DNA from: Bacteroidota bacterium | Lineage (GTDB): Bacteria; Bacteroidota; Bacteroidia; Chitinophagales; Chitinophagaceae | DNA: 64,000 bases | Reading direction: 5' to 3' | NCBI GenBank assembly: GCA_013285905.1 | Contig: JABDGU010000006.1 | Location: 1 to 64,000, forward strand | Shown here: piece by piece, positions 32,263-41,788 of the stretch | Numbering within the stretch: the first letter of the stretch is position 1 | Layout: each line of letters begins with the position of its first letter | Notes under the pieces: generated by a model | The model's input: the letters and a program-made list of their open reading frames with translations, nothing else | Database searches by the model: none | Told to the model about the DNA's origin: nothing | Made by a program: the position numbers and the translations under genes

Positions 32263-34080
32263 ATGACGAGAGAAGAGTTTAGCAAGATAGCGCCAAGTAT
32301 TCCCCATCAGCCAGGCTGTTATAAATACTACGATATACAAAACGAATTATTGTATGTTGGCAAGGCTAAAGACCTGCGAAAACGTGTAGGTTCCTACTTC
32401 AACAAGACGCTTGATAATAATAAAACAAAGAGATTAGTTTATTTCATCCACCATATTGATTTTACTGTAACAGGCAGCGAACACGATGCCTTCCTGCTGG
32501 AGAATTCACTTATTAAACACTACCAGCCCCGTTTTAATGTTTCATTAAAAGACGACAAATCATATCCTTATATCGTTATAAAAAAAGAGAATTTTCCGCG
32601 CGTTTTTTTTACGAGGCGAGTAATACGCGACGGGTCAGAATACCTGGGCCCATTTACCGGCCTGATGCGTGTGAAGGAATTGCTGGAGATGGTGAAACAA
32701 AACATTCCTTTGCGTACCTGCAACCTTAACCTTACGCCGCAGAATATTGCTAAGCATAAGTTTAAGGTTTGCCTTGAGTATCATTTGGGAAATTGTAAAG
32801 GCCCATGTGAAGGCCTGCAAAGCCCCGAAGACTATATGGAGAACCTACAGCATGTGCGCCATGTGCTGAAAGGGAATATAAGCGAAGTAATAAAATACCT
32901 TAAAGCTGAGATGCTGAAATATGCCTCTGAGATGCAATTTGAAAAAGCGGAAGTGGTAAAAACAAAGATAGAATCGCTGAATAGTTACCAAAGCAAATCT
33001 ACCATTGTAAATCCCAAGCTTGGCAACCTTGATATTGCCAGCATAGTGAGCGATGCAGGCCACTTTTACGTGAATTATATGATGGTGAGCAAAGGGACCG
33101 TGGTATATTCGAAAAGCGTGCTGATAGAGAAAAAACTGGACGAGCCGGAGGATGAAGTGCTTGCCATTGCATTGGATAAGCTGCGTGACACTTTTCAAAG
33201 CAATGCGGAAGAAGTGGTGGTGCCTTTTGCTATTGATGTTACGAACGCCGCCCTTAAAGTTACTGTGCCTAAAGCAGGCGATAAAAAACAATTGCTTGAT
33301 CTGAGCCTGAAGAATGCGGAGGCATTTCATGCGGAACTAAGAAAGAAAGACACATTGCTGCTTGGAGAAACATCGAAAGCCAAGACCATGGAAGTGCTGG
33401 AAGAACTACAAGAAGCATTGCAGTTGTCGGAACTGCCTTTGCACATTGAGTGTTTTGATAATTCTAATTTCCAGGGTGCCTACCCTGTTGCCGCAATGGT
33501 TTGTTTTAGGGATGGGGTGCCATACAAAAAGGATTATCGTCATTTTCATATAAAAACGGTAAAAGGCATCAATGATTTCGCGTCCATGGCAGAGATCGTT
33601 TACCGGCGTTATAAACGCCTGATGGATGAAAAGCAGCCATTGCCGCAATTGGTAATTATTGATGGTGGCAAAGGCCAATTAAGCTCGGCACTGGAAAGCA
33701 TAGAAAAATTAGGCTTAACAGGGCGTATGACCATAGTGGGACTTGCCAAGCGGGAAGAATCGATATTCTTTCCAAGTGATACCGAACCGCTGCAACTAAA
33801 TTTTGACAGCCAGGCCTTGCTGCTTGTCCGCAGGATAAGGGACGAGGTGCACCGCTTTGGCATCACTTTTCACAGGGATGCGCGGAGCAAGGGCACTATT
33901 AAAAACGAGCTGGACGGCATACCCGGTATAGGTGATAAAACAGCTATGGCACTGCTTAAAGAATTTCGCTCGGTTAAAAACATACAAACCCTTACTGAGC
34001 GCGAATTAGCGAAAGCTATAGGAATGGCTAAAGCCCGTATAGTTTATAGCTATTTTCATGATGATAAAGGCACAATATAA
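32263..34080 (+). CDS. uvrC: Excinuclease ABC subunit C
   Basis: 605 aa, normal length. GIY-YIG domain (about 15-95: PGCYKYY ... YVGKAKDLRKRVGSYF), Cys-rich/UvrBC helix (about 200-235), RNase H-like endonuclease domain (about 385-545, FDNSNFQGAYPVAAMVCF ... VIDGGKGQLSSAL) and a C-terminal helix-hairpin-helix (DGIPGIGDKTAMALL). Makes both incisions around bulky lesions in nucleotide excision repair with UvrA and UvrB. Confidence 0.97.
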   Translation: MTREEFSKIAPSIPHQPGCYKYYDIQNELLYVGKAKDLRKRVGSYFNKTLDNNKTKRLVYFIHHIDFTVTGSEHDAFLLENSLIKHYQPRFNVSLKDDKSYPYIVIKKENFPRVFFTRRVIRDGSEYLGPFTGLMRVKELLEMVKQNIPLRTCNLNLTPQNIAKHKFKVCLEYHLGNCKGPCEGLQSPEDYMENLQHVRHVLKGNISEVIKYLKAEMLKYASEMQFEKAEVVKTKIESLNSYQSKSTIVNPKLGNLDIASIVSDAGHFYVNYMMVSKGTVVYSKSVLIEKKLDEPEDEVLAIALDKLRDTFQSNAEEVVVPFAIDVTNAALKVTVPKAGDKKQLLDLSLKNAEAFHAELRKKDTLLLGETSKAKTMEVLEELQEALQLSELPLHIECFDNSNFQGAYPVAAMVCFRDGVPYKKDYRHFHIKTVKGINDFASMAEIVYRRYKRLMDEKQPLPQLVIIDGGKGQLSSALESIEKLGLTGRMTIVGLAKREESIFFPSDTEPLQLNFDSQALLLVRRIRDEVHRFGITFHRDARSKGTIKNELDGIPGIGDKTAMALLKEFRSVKNIQTLTERELAKAIGMAKARIVYSYFHDDKGTI

Positions 34081-34103
34081 ATGCATAGAAACATTTTGTG
34101 AAC

Positions 34104-34111
34104 TACCTTTG
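34104..34111 (+). promoter_or_regulatory. -7 element TACCTTTG of the DUF983 gene
   Basis: A perfect TAnnTTTG 17 bp before the ATG at 34128. It lies downstream of a possible GTG at 34098, which argues for the ATG as true start. Confidence 0.55.
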
Positions 34112-34127
34112 TGTAAATTTTCATCCA

Positions 34128-34541
34128 ATGTCATCTTCAGACAAAACCCCGCTTCTACCCTCCCTTTTAAAAATGAAATGCCCCAATTGCCGTAAAGGAA
34201 ATATGTTTTCGAACAAACACATTTTGCCGCTCAATAAGCTAATGGCGATGCCGGAGAAATGCCCCGTTTGCGGCCAGAAATTTGAGCCTGAAGTAGGATT
34301 TTATTATGGTACAGGCTTTGTAAGCTATGCTTTGTCGGTAATGTTTTTAGCTGCCATTTGGATAGCCTATTGGGTACTGTTCGGGCTTTCTTATACCAAT
34401 AACTCCGTATTTTATTGCCTGGGTGCCTCTATTGTGATACTAGTGCTATTGCAGCCCTGGTTGATGCGCCTGTCGCGGGTATTGTATCTTTATATTTTTG
34501 TAAAATACGGAAAGGGCATGCGTTGGAAAAGCGAGGAATAG
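34128..34541 (+). CDS. DUF983 family membrane protein
   Basis: 137 aa. N-terminal zinc-ribbon-like Cys pairs (MKCPNCRKGNMF and KCPVCGQKFEPEVGFYYG) followed by two TM helices (about 65-85 and 90-110) and the conserved VKYGKGMRW tail. Family common in Bacteroidota and alphaproteobacteria; function unknown. The start was placed after the TACCTTTG promoter. Confidence 0.9.
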   Translation: MSSSDKTPLLPSLLKMKCPNCRKGNMFSNKHILPLNKLMAMPEKCPVCGQKFEPEVGFYYGTGFVSYALSVMFLAAIWIAYWVLFGLSYTNNSVFYCLGASIVILVLLQPWLMRLSRVLYLYIFVKYGKGMRWKSEE

Positions 34542-34593
34542 ATTGATATTAACTTATCCCCCACTCCAATCAGAAAAATCACTATTCAGAGTA

Positions 34594-34601
34594 TATATTT
34601 G
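34594..34601 (+). promoter_or_regulatory. -7 element TATATTTG of the FTCD gene
   Basis: A perfect TAnnTTTG, 18 bp before the start codon at 34620. Confidence 0.55.
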
Positions 34602-34619
34602 CAGTCCAAACCACAATAA

Positions 34620-36308
34620 ATGAAAGACTTTAAGAACGCCATCGTAGAATGTGTACCTAATTTCAGCGAGGGGCGCAATACGGACATTATAAAACAAATA
34701 ACAGACGAAATAGAGAAAGTAGAAGGCGTGCAATTGTTGGATGTTGACCCCGGCAAGGCTACCAACAGAACCGTTGTAACAATTGTGGGTAATCCATATG
34801 CTGTTATTGAAGCGGCTTTTTATGCTATAAAAAAGGCAGGTGAGTTGATAGATATGCGCAACCACAAGGGTGAACACCCCCGTATGGGCGCTACGGATGT
34901 TTGTCCGCTGATACCAATATCGGGCATTACCATGGAGGAAACCGTGGAGTTTGCCAAAATGCTGGCCAAACGTGTGGGAGAAGAATTAGACATACCAGCC
35001 TACCTTTATGAATATGCTGCATCTGCCGACTATCGTCGCAACCTGGCAGACATACGCAGTGGCGAGTATGAGGGTTTTACCGCCAAGATACAGAAAGAGG
35101 AATGGAAGCCGGACTATGGCAGGGCACATTTTAATGAAAAGAGCGGAGCAACAGTAATAGGTGCACGCGACTTTTTGATAGCTTATAATGTGAACCTGAA
35201 TACCACTTCTACCCGCCGTGCCAACGCTGTGGCATTTGATATAAGGGAAAAAGGACGGCAGAAAAAAGATGAAAAAGGCAAAACCGTAAAAGGAAATGAT
35301 GGAGAAGCAGTATGGGAACCCGGGCTGCTGAAAGCTGTAAAGGCCATTGGTTGGTATATAGAGGAATATGGAATTGCCCAGATATCAGTGAACCTGACCA
35401 ACATGAACATCACCCCACTGCATGTACTGTTTGACACCGCCTGCGAGCGGGCTAACGCAAGGGGAATGAGGGTTACAGGCAGTGAACTGGTAGGGCTGGT
35501 GCCATTACAAGCCATACTGGAAGCCGGTAAATATTTTTTACACAAGCAACAGCGAAGCCTTGGTGTGAGCGAAGCAGAAATAATAAAAATTGCCGTACGC
35601 TCTTTAGGGTTGGATGAACTGGGGCCTTTTGACCCACAGAAGAAAATAATAGAATATCGCCTGCGGGATATGAATGCTAAAAAGCTGGTTGGCATGACGC
35701 TGACCCGCTTTGCAGAAGAAACTGCAAGCGAATCTCCTGCACCAGGTGGTGGCTCTATTGCGGCTTATGCGGGTGCAATGGGTGCGGCTTTAGGCACCAT
35801 GGTGGCTAATCTTTCAAGCCACAAAAAAGGCTGGGATGCGCGCTGGGAAGAGTTCAGCAAGCATGCGGAAAAAGGACAGTCCTTAATGAGCGAATTACTG
35901 GCCCTGGTGGACGAAGACACAAACGCCTTCAATAAAATAATGGAGGCATTCGGCCTGCCCAAAAGCAATGATGCCGAAAAAGCTGCGCGTACCGCTGCTA
36001 TAGAAACTGCTACCATTTATGCAATAAAGATCCCCTTCCGCACCATGGAATTGGCTTATGAAGCATTTGAGCTCGCCAAGACAATGGCAGAGATCGGCAA
36101 CCCGAACAGCGTAAGCGATGCGGGTGTTGGAGCCTTGTGTTTACGCACCGCATTGAAAGGTGCATACATGAACGTGCGCATCAACAGCCAGGGACTGGAG
36201 AACAATGCCGAAGTAAAACCCATATTGGTTCAAGCGGAAGCCATGAATACTGCAATTGATGCCAAAGAAAAAGAAGTTTGGGAGATCGTGCTGGGTAAAA
36301 TGAAGTAA
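34620..36308 (+). CDS. ftcD: Bifunctional glutamate formimidoyltransferase / formimidoyl-THF cyclodeaminase
   Basis: 562 aa. The N-terminal transferase part (about 1-330) opens with AIVECVPNFSEGRNTDII and carries DPGKATNRTVVT and HPRMGATDVCPLIP; the C-terminal cyclodeaminase (about 360-560) begins with FAEETASESPAPGGGSIAAY. Converts formimidoglutamate from histidine breakdown and tetrahydrofolate to glutamate and methenyl-THF plus ammonia. The fusion is usual in Bacteroidota. No hut genes are adjacent. Confidence 0.96.
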   Translation: MKDFKNAIVECVPNFSEGRNTDIIKQITDEIEKVEGVQLLDVDPGKATNRTVVTIVGNPYAVIEAAFYAIKKAGELIDMRNHKGEHPRMGATDVCPLIPISGITMEETVEFAKMLAKRVGEELDIPAYLYEYAASADYRRNLADIRSGEYEGFTAKIQKEEWKPDYGRAHFNEKSGATVIGARDFLIAYNVNLNTTSTRRANAVAFDIREKGRQKKDEKGKTVKGNDGEAVWEPGLLKAVKAIGWYIEEYGIAQISVNLTNMNITPLHVLFDTACERANARGMRVTGSELVGLVPLQAILEAGKYFLHKQQRSLGVSEAEIIKIAVRSLGLDELGPFDPQKKIIEYRLRDMNAKKLVGMTLTRFAEETASESPAPGGGSIAAYAGAMGAALGTMVANLSSHKKGWDARWEEFSKHAEKGQSLMSELLALVDEDTNAFNKIMEAFGLPKSNDAEKAARTAAIETATIYAIKIPFRTMELAYEAFELAKTMAEIGNPNSVSDAGVGALCLRTALKGAYMNVRINSQGLENNAEVKPILVQAEAMNTAIDAKEKEVWEIVLGKMK

Positions 36309-36439
36309 AGCAGAGAGATCGCAATTTCACTAAAAATGCAAGCTATACATTATAATTATTTTTAATTAGTATGTATTGAAAATAAAATATTAAATTCACG
36401 TCACAAGCACGATTCGAAATCGAAAATAAAAAATAGTTT

Positions 36440-36937
36440 ATGAAAGCAACCATTGGAGTATATAACACACACGAAGAAGCTGTAGAAGCAGTTAAAGAAT
36501 TAAAAAGCGGTGGCTATCCTGTAAAGCACCTTTCCATCATCGGGAAATTGCATACAGAACACGTTGATGACAAGCTGCATATATCAGAGAAATACCCCTT
36601 AAAATTAGGTGGTATTGAAGTAGGATCTGCTTTGGGTGTTACACTCGGTGTATTAACAGGTGTTGGTTTATTTGCTATTCCCGGCGTAGGCTTTTTGTTT
36701 GGTGCAGGTGCCCTGACAGGAGCTATAGCAGGTTTTGACTTCGGACTGATGGGCGGCGGTATTGCCAGCGCATTTATGAACCTTGGCATGGATGAGAACC
36801 TTGCAAAACAATACCAGGCAGAACTTATGGATGGCAAATGCCTCGTTGTAGCCCATGGAAGCAGTAAAGAAATGGCACAAGCCAAAGAGATACTGGCTAA
36901 GCATGGTACACATACAGCTTTAGATACGCACGAGTAA
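36440..36937 (+). CDS. General stress protein 17M-like (YflT-type) protein
   Basis: 165 aa. An N-terminal YflT-like ferredoxin-fold motif (ATIGVYNTHEEAVEAVKELK ... HLSIIGK) is followed by a glycine-rich hydrophobic pair of helices (about 60-115) and a second short alpha/beta part (YQAELMDGKCLVVAHG). Similar proteins are stress-induced in Bacillus. The glycine zipper could insert in membranes. The upstream 130 bp is AT-rich and contains CGATTCGAAATCG, a short imperfect palindrome. Confidence 0.78.
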   Translation: MKATIGVYNTHEEAVEAVKELKSGGYPVKHLSIIGKLHTEHVDDKLHISEKYPLKLGGIEVGSALGVTLGVLTGVGLFAIPGVGFLFGAGALTGAIAGFDFGLMGGGIASAFMNLGMDENLAKQYQAELMDGKCLVVAHGSSKEMAQAKEILAKHGTHTALDTHE

Positions 36938-36974
36938 TACTCGTTTCGAATATTTGAGAAACGTTTAGTGCCTA

Positions 36975-38750
36975 TTACTTGCTGTTAAGCTCTGCCCACT
37001 TCTCCATTTTCTCATGCAATATATTAAGCGGCACACAGCCATCTTTCAGCACTTCTTTATGGAAAGAAGCAATGTTGAATTTCGGCCCCAGTTGCTGCTC
37101 GTAATGTGTGCGTTCTGCCCTTATAGCCAGTTGGCCGATCTTGTAAGATAAGGCCTGCCCCGGTATTGCCATATAGCGTTCTATCTCCGCCGTGGCTTCC
37201 TGTTCCGTGGCTCGTTCATGCGTCATCATATATTTTATGGCATCCTCACGGTTCATACCTTTATAGTGCAGGCCAATGTCCACAACAAGCCGTATAGCAC
37301 GGTGCATAGCATCACTCAGGTGCCCGAAATATTGGTATGGGTTATCGTACATGCCCATTTCATTGCCTAAAGATTCAGAGTAGAGTGCCCAGCCTTCGCC
37401 ATAGGCGCCATACCACAGAAAACGCCTGAAAGTTGGCAATTCTTTATTTTCCTGTTGTATGGATATCTGGTAATGGTGCCCGGGAATGGCTTCGTGCATA
37501 AATAAAGTAACCATGCCTACTGCGTTAAACTTTTTGGCATCTAATATCGGCACATAAAATATGCCTGGCCTGCTGCCATCTTCCGATGGTTGGTTGTATT
37601 CTGCACTTGCTGATGCGGCTCTGAAAGCTTCTGTCTGCCGTATGGTAAAGGGAGATTTAGGCGTATCGCTGAACAAACGTCTTAACTGTGGCCCTTCCTG
37701 TTTCTTAATATTCCAGAAGCTATCAATTACTTGTTCGGCTGTTGCGAAAGGGAAGAATTTTTTATCCTTATTCAGGTAATCGAAGAAAGCATGTATATCA
37801 CCTTTAAACCCTGTTTGAACCATAACCTTATTCATATCAGCCTCTATCCTTGCTACTTCGCTCAATCCGATCTGGTAAATACTATCTGCTGTAAGGTCAG
37901 TCGTGGTCCAGTATTTGATGCAGTATTGGTAATATTCTTTACCGCCGGGCAAATCATTTACACCGCTGCTGTTGCGGGCTTTGGGCATATACTCTTTTTC
38001 AAAAAAATCATGCAATTTAGCATAACTCGGAATCACAATACTGTCGATGGCTCTTGTATAAGCTATTGTAAGCCGCTGCTTGTCATCAGCCGAAAAGCTT
38101 GCCGGCATTGTTTTTACAGGGGTGTAAAAAATACTCTCTTTACTATCTTTCACAATCATAGCCTGCAATTGCGGCAATATTTTCACCACCAGGAGCTTTG
38201 GCAATACCCAACCGGCTGCAATACCCTTGCGCATATTATATATCGCAGTATCCGACCATGATGGTAAAACTGCCAAGCGCTTTAAAAAATCGTCATAGTC
38301 CTTTACGCTTTTAAAAGGCTGGTTACCCTGCCCTGAGCCAAGTTGGGGCATATCGAGTGTTAAGGCCCAGAATTGGTTAATAGGTGAATACTGGGTAGGA
38401 TATTTGAAACCCTCCAAATTCATTTCCATCTCGTATTTAAACAGGCGGTAGCTCAGTTTATCATTATCATTCAGGCTGGCAGTATCAATATCTTTTAGTT
38501 GGTCCAGGTATTTTGTGTAAAACCTTTTGGCGCTATCGATAAAACTTTCTGCAATAGTGATAGTCAGTTTATCATTATAGCGGTAATCGCCTTTTGCGGT
38601 AGCCTCCAGAGGGTATAATTGCATTCTTTCCTCCCAGTAGGCATCTAATAAGGAAGGAAGGGATTTGCTGGTTTGTACTTTGTTTTCATGGCTATTGCAT
38701 GAATAAAGCAGTATCAATGATGATAAAATAAGGAGGAAATTCTTGTTCAT
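36975..38750 (-). CDS. DUF885 family lipoprotein (predicted metallopeptidase)
   Basis: 591 aa from the Met at 38750 (MNKNFLLILSSLI), with lipobox LYSC; upstream Met codons add an unlikely 58-residue leader. DUF885 domain about 30-580. The motif LFMHEAIPGHHYQ carries an HE...H metal-site pattern, followed by GEGWALYSESLG, both typical of the family. Predicted periplasmic or outer-membrane Zn-peptidase; substrate unknown. Confidence 0.92.
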   Translation of the reverse strand: MNKNFLLILSSLILLYSCNSHENKVQTSKSLPSLLDAYWEERMQLYPLEATAKGDYRYNDKLTITIAESFIDSAKRFYTKYLDQLKDIDTASLNDNDKLSYRLFKYEMEMNLEGFKYPTQYSPINQFWALTLDMPQLGSGQGNQPFKSVKDYDDFLKRLAVLPSWSDTAIYNMRKGIAAGWVLPKLLVVKILPQLQAMIVKDSKESIFYTPVKTMPASFSADDKQRLTIAYTRAIDSIVIPSYAKLHDFFEKEYMPKARNSSGVNDLPGGKEYYQYCIKYWTTTDLTADSIYQIGLSEVARIEADMNKVMVQTGFKGDIHAFFDYLNKDKKFFPFATAEQVIDSFWNIKKQEGPQLRRLFSDTPKSPFTIRQTEAFRAASASAEYNQPSEDGSRPGIFYVPILDAKKFNAVGMVTLFMHEAIPGHHYQISIQQENKELPTFRRFLWYGAYGEGWALYSESLGNEMGMYDNPYQYFGHLSDAMHRAIRLVVDIGLHYKGMNREDAIKYMMTHERATEQEATAEIERYMAIPGQALSYKIGQLAIRAERTHYEQQLGPKFNIASFHKEVLKDGCVPLNILHEKMEKWAELNSK

Positions 38751-38853
38751 AAGCCTGATTCGAGAAATAAACGGCAAATATAAAAAATTAAAAAAATATT
38801 GATGGGTGATATTTTGCGTGAAATGTATACTATCGATTTTGATTATTCTCTTA

Positions 38854-38886
38854 TTTGGGTAGAAACAAATAGTTCCCTTACCTTTG
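38854..38886 (+). promoter_or_regulatory. Complete Bacteroidota promoter of the bacilliredoxin gene
   Basis: -33 TTTG (38854-38857), 21-bp spacer, -7 TACCTTTG (38879-38886), 28 bp before the ATG. The best two-part match in the window. Confidence 0.65.
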
Positions 38887-38914
38887 TTATATAAAATATT
38901 AAATAAAAGTCCAA

Positions 38915-39328
38915 ATGTATCCAAGTGAAATAGTTGCGCCGATGAAGGCTGAAATGACCAGCCATGGTTTCAGGGAGTTGTTAACACCTGAAGAAGTAGA
39001 TAAAACATTAAATCAACCCGGTACAACTTTATTATTTATCAATTCTGTTTGCGGTTGTTCTGCAGGTACTGCCCGTCCGGGTGTATTGATGGCGGTGCAT
39101 AATACCCAGAAAAAGCCCGATAATATTGTTACCAGTTTTGCAGGCTTCGATATAGAGGCTGTTAACCAGGCGCGTAAACTTTTGTATCCCTACCCTCCTT
39201 CTTCTCCTTCCATTGTTTTATTGAAAGATGGTAAAGTGGTACACATGATAGAACGCCACATGATAGAAGGGCGTCCGGCGCAGATGATAGCCGCCAACCT
39301 GATACAGGCATTCGAAACTTATTGCTGA
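38915..39328 (+). CDS. Bacilliredoxin (BrxA/BrxB, YphP/YqiW family)
   Basis: 137 aa, normal length. MYPSEIVAPMKAEMT opening and the C46-G-C48 redox motif in FINSVCGCSAG identify the family, which removes bacillithiol from S-bacillithiolated proteins; in organisms without bacillithiol the thiol partner differs. Thioredoxin-like fold, cytoplasmic. Confidence 0.95.
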   Translation: MYPSEIVAPMKAEMTSHGFRELLTPEEVDKTLNQPGTTLLFINSVCGCSAGTARPGVLMAVHNTQKKPDNIVTSFAGFDIEAVNQARKLLYPYPPSSPSIVLLKDGKVVHMIERHMIEGRPAQMIAANLIQAFETYC

Positions 39329-39349
39329 TAATTAGCTTTATATAATTGT

Positions 39350-39380
39350 AAAATGCCCTACAGAAATGCGGGGCATTTTT
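39350..39380 (+). terminator. Intrinsic terminator after the bacilliredoxin gene
   Basis: Stem AAATGCCC / GGGCATTT with a 12-nt loop, followed by TTATTT. Confidence 0.75.
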
Positions 39381-39469
39381 ATTTAATATAGCAATTCTTT
39401 TCCTGATACACGGCTGCCATCTAGAAAATGACAAAATAATTTGCTTTATTCGCAGGCTAAATCCACTAC

Positions 39470-40033
39470 TTGCAGGGAAAGATCATTATCATAGCAGCGC
39501 CTTCGGGGGCAGGAAAGACCACACTGGTGAAACGGCTGGTAAAAGCCTGCACACAGTTGGAGTTTGCCATCTCTGCCTGCACACGCGAGCCACGTCCCGG
39601 AGAGGAAAACGGAAAGGATTATTATTTCTATAAGGTAGACGAATTTAATAAACTGATAGACAAGGGCGCTTTTGTGGAATGGGAAATGGTTTATACCGGC
39701 AAATACTATGGCACCTTGAAATCTGAATTCCAACGTATATGGGACGAAGGCAAACAACCGCTTGTAGAGATTGATGTAAAAGGCGCATTGAATATTAAAA
39801 AAGAATACCAGGATAATTCGCTCAGCATTTTTATTGAAGCCCCCTTAGAGGTACTGCAGGAAAGACTGAAAATGCGGGGCACAGAAAGTGACGAACATCT
39901 TGCAGAGCGCCTTGAAAAAGCAAAATTCGAACTCAGCTTTGCTACTAAATTTGATAAGCGTGTAGTAAACGAAAATATCGATACTGCTACTGCACAATTG
40001 GTACAGGTAGTTGAGGATTTTTTAGGAGAATAA
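39470..40033 (+). CDS. gmk: Guanylate kinase (TTG start)
   Basis: 187 aa. GMP + ATP to GDP + ADP. P-loop AAPSGAGKTTL (9-19), SACTREPRPGEENGKDYYF GMP-binding block, and EIDVKGA. The start is TTG at 39470; no ATG or GTG is present upstream in frame before stops, and the next Met is deep inside the domain. Essential for nucleotide metabolism. Confidence 0.95.
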   Translation: MQGKIIIIAAPSGAGKTTLVKRLVKACTQLEFAISACTREPRPGEENGKDYYFYKVDEFNKLIDKGAFVEWEMVYTGKYYGTLKSEFQRIWDEGKQPLVEIDVKGALNIKKEYQDNSLSIFIEAPLEVLQERLKMRGTESDEHLAERLEKAKFELSFATKFDKRVVNENIDTATAQLVQVVEDFLGE

Positions 40034-40035
40034 AT

Positions 40036-40854
40036 TTATTTCTTCCCAAGGAATTTATCTATCGCAGCTATGTATTCTGATCCGTAAAATGTTTTTGAGA
40101 GTTTCTCAAAACCATGTAAATGCTCCCCATCAAAATTGACCACTTTAATTGCAGGCTTGCTTTTCTTTAGTTTCTGTATATCAGCATCTGTAGTAACAAC
40201 ATCCTGTTTACCCGAAAATATTAGCATAGGCACTTTTATTGCTTCAAGTTTCGTTTCATAAGTATTTGCATTAGCCGGCAATAATATATTTTCTTTAGGT
40301 GCGTAAAATGCTTTTATTTTCGCAGGGCTAGTTACGAAACCATCACCAATAATAAAATCAGGCTTTGCTTTTTCATACGACAATGTGGCAATGATAGTAC
40401 CCATTGAGAAACTCCATACGCCTGTCTTGTTTTTAGGGTATTTCTTCCTGGCAAATTCTATAGCGGCTGTCAGGTCTGTAACAAATTCATTATAATACAG
40501 CATGTCTTTATTCACAGTAAAATCATCACTTTCTCCAAAACCACGATAATCAAACATAACAACAGTATAGCCAAATTGAGACAGGATCGTAGCTTGTGTT
40601 AGCCACCACGACATATTGCCGGCATCAGCATAAGCCATTACAACAGTAGCGTGCTTATCCCCATTACTTGGCAAGAAAGTCCAGGATTTAAGATGAACGT
40701 CATCTGTTGTGGTGATAACATTCTTCTCGAAAGGCAGTTTCATAGTGTCGGGAACTGCCTCATAACCCTTTGAAGGTTTAAGCGCATAGGCATTCGTGTG
40801 CAAAAGGCTTGCGAAAGCAAGCGCCGCAAAAAAAGGAATGGCATATAACTTCAT
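40036..40854 (-). CDS. Alpha/beta hydrolase, secreted
   Basis: 272 aa from the Met at 40854 (MKLYAIPFFAALAFA), with a signal peptide (about 1-24). Nucleophile elbow VWSFSMGTII (Ser), acid in FSGKQDVVTTDAD and His in FDGEHLHGFEK. Resembles the BAAT/FrsA-like or YqkD group of serine hydrolases. Periplasmic; substrate unknown. Confidence 0.88.
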   Translation of the reverse strand: MKLYAIPFFAALAFASLLHTNAYALKPSKGYEAVPDTMKLPFEKNVITTTDDVHLKSWTFLPSNGDKHATVVMAYADAGNMSWWLTQATILSQFGYTVVMFDYRGFGESDDFTVNKDMLYYNEFVTDLTAAIEFARKKYPKNKTGVWSFSMGTIIATLSYEKAKPDFIIGDGFVTSPAKIKAFYAPKENILLPANANTYETKLEAIKVPMLIFSGKQDVVTTDADIQKLKKSKPAIKVVNFDGEHLHGFEKLSKTFYGSEYIAAIDKFLGKK

Positions 40855-40925
40855 AGTTTGCAAGTTTTTATAAATGTACTTTTCACACATGAAAAATATT
40901 GTTAAAAATCCTAACTTTATTTAGA

Positions 40926-41270
40926 ATGAACCCGGCTCCTGTTTCTGCTATTATTGTTGGTGCCTGGCTGCTGATAAACGGCATCCTGCACGATATTTTT
41001 GTGTTGAGGTCCGAGCACGGCAAAGTTTATAATCGTGATCTGCTTCGTTTATTGATGGATGGGCATATACTTATTAGCTGCGGAATAATTCTGTTGTTAT
41101 GCTATAAGGGTCTGCAACAAAACCAAGCCTACGCCTATTTTATAGCACTGACCGCCAGCTTTAGTATCCTTGTATATTGTGCTATGATCTACCCCTTTTT
41201 GAAATCAGTATTAACAATATTGCTTAATTTGGCTTTATCTCTTATACTTATACTGGCCTATTTCAAATAG
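40926..41270 (+). CDS. Small integral membrane protein
   Basis: 114 aa from the Met at 40926, with about four TM helices (about 5-20, 38-57, 64-83, 90-111). A short conserved-looking loop HDIFVLRSEHGK follows TM1. No family recognised. It is 16 bp upstream of the AHSA1-like gene and may be co-transcribed. Confidence 0.75.
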   Translation: MNPAPVSAIIVGAWLLINGILHDIFVLRSEHGKVYNRDLLRLLMDGHILISCGIILLLCYKGLQQNQAYAYFIALTASFSILVYCAMIYPFLKSVLTILLNLALSLILILAYFK

Positions 41271-41286
41271 ACATAAAATCTTTTCT

Positions 41287-41781
41287 ATGGCAAACAATGA
41301 TTGGAACAGCTTTAAACAAACCATGTATTATAAAGCCCCGCTTTCAAAAGTATATGCGATGTGGGCCACAAGAACGGGGCTTGAGAGCTTTTTTCTGAGC
41401 CAGGCGGAATTTACAAAAACAGATGGAACTGTCAGAGAGCATGATAGCCCGATTCAAAAAGGAGATACTTACAAATGGAGGTGGTTCGGATACCCGGTAG
41501 AAGAATATGGAGAAATTACTGAAGCTAATGGCATAGATACCTTGGGCTTTATTTTTGGAGAAGCCGGCAATGTAACTGTGAAACTGAGGGAAGAACAAGG
41601 AGGAACTTTCCTGACACTGACCCAAGAACAAGTGCCCTGCGAAACGGAAGATCAGAAATTTAATTTTCGTATCGGCTGCGCCACCGGCTGGACATTTTAC
41701 CGTGTGAACCTAAAATCCTTATTAGAAGGCGGTATAGACCTGAGAAATAAAAACCCCGACATTAAAACCCCTAACGACTAA
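41287..41781 (+). CDS. AHSA1/SRPBCC domain protein
   Basis: 164 aa. YYKAPLSKVYAMWATRTGLESFFLSQAEF opens an activator-of-Hsp90-ATPase-like (AHSA1) SRPBCC fold, and the C-terminal CATGWTFYRVNLKSLLEGG is typical. Binds a hydrophobic ligand or protein; enzymatic activity is not indicated. Confidence 0.9.
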   Translation: MANNDWNSFKQTMYYKAPLSKVYAMWATRTGLESFFLSQAEFTKTDGTVREHDSPIQKGDTYKWRWFGYPVEEYGEITEANGIDTLGFIFGEAGNVTVKLREEQGGTFLTLTQEQVPCETEDQKFNFRIGCATGWTFYRVNLKSLLEGGIDLRNKNPDIKTPND

Positions 41782-41788
41782 AAGAATA

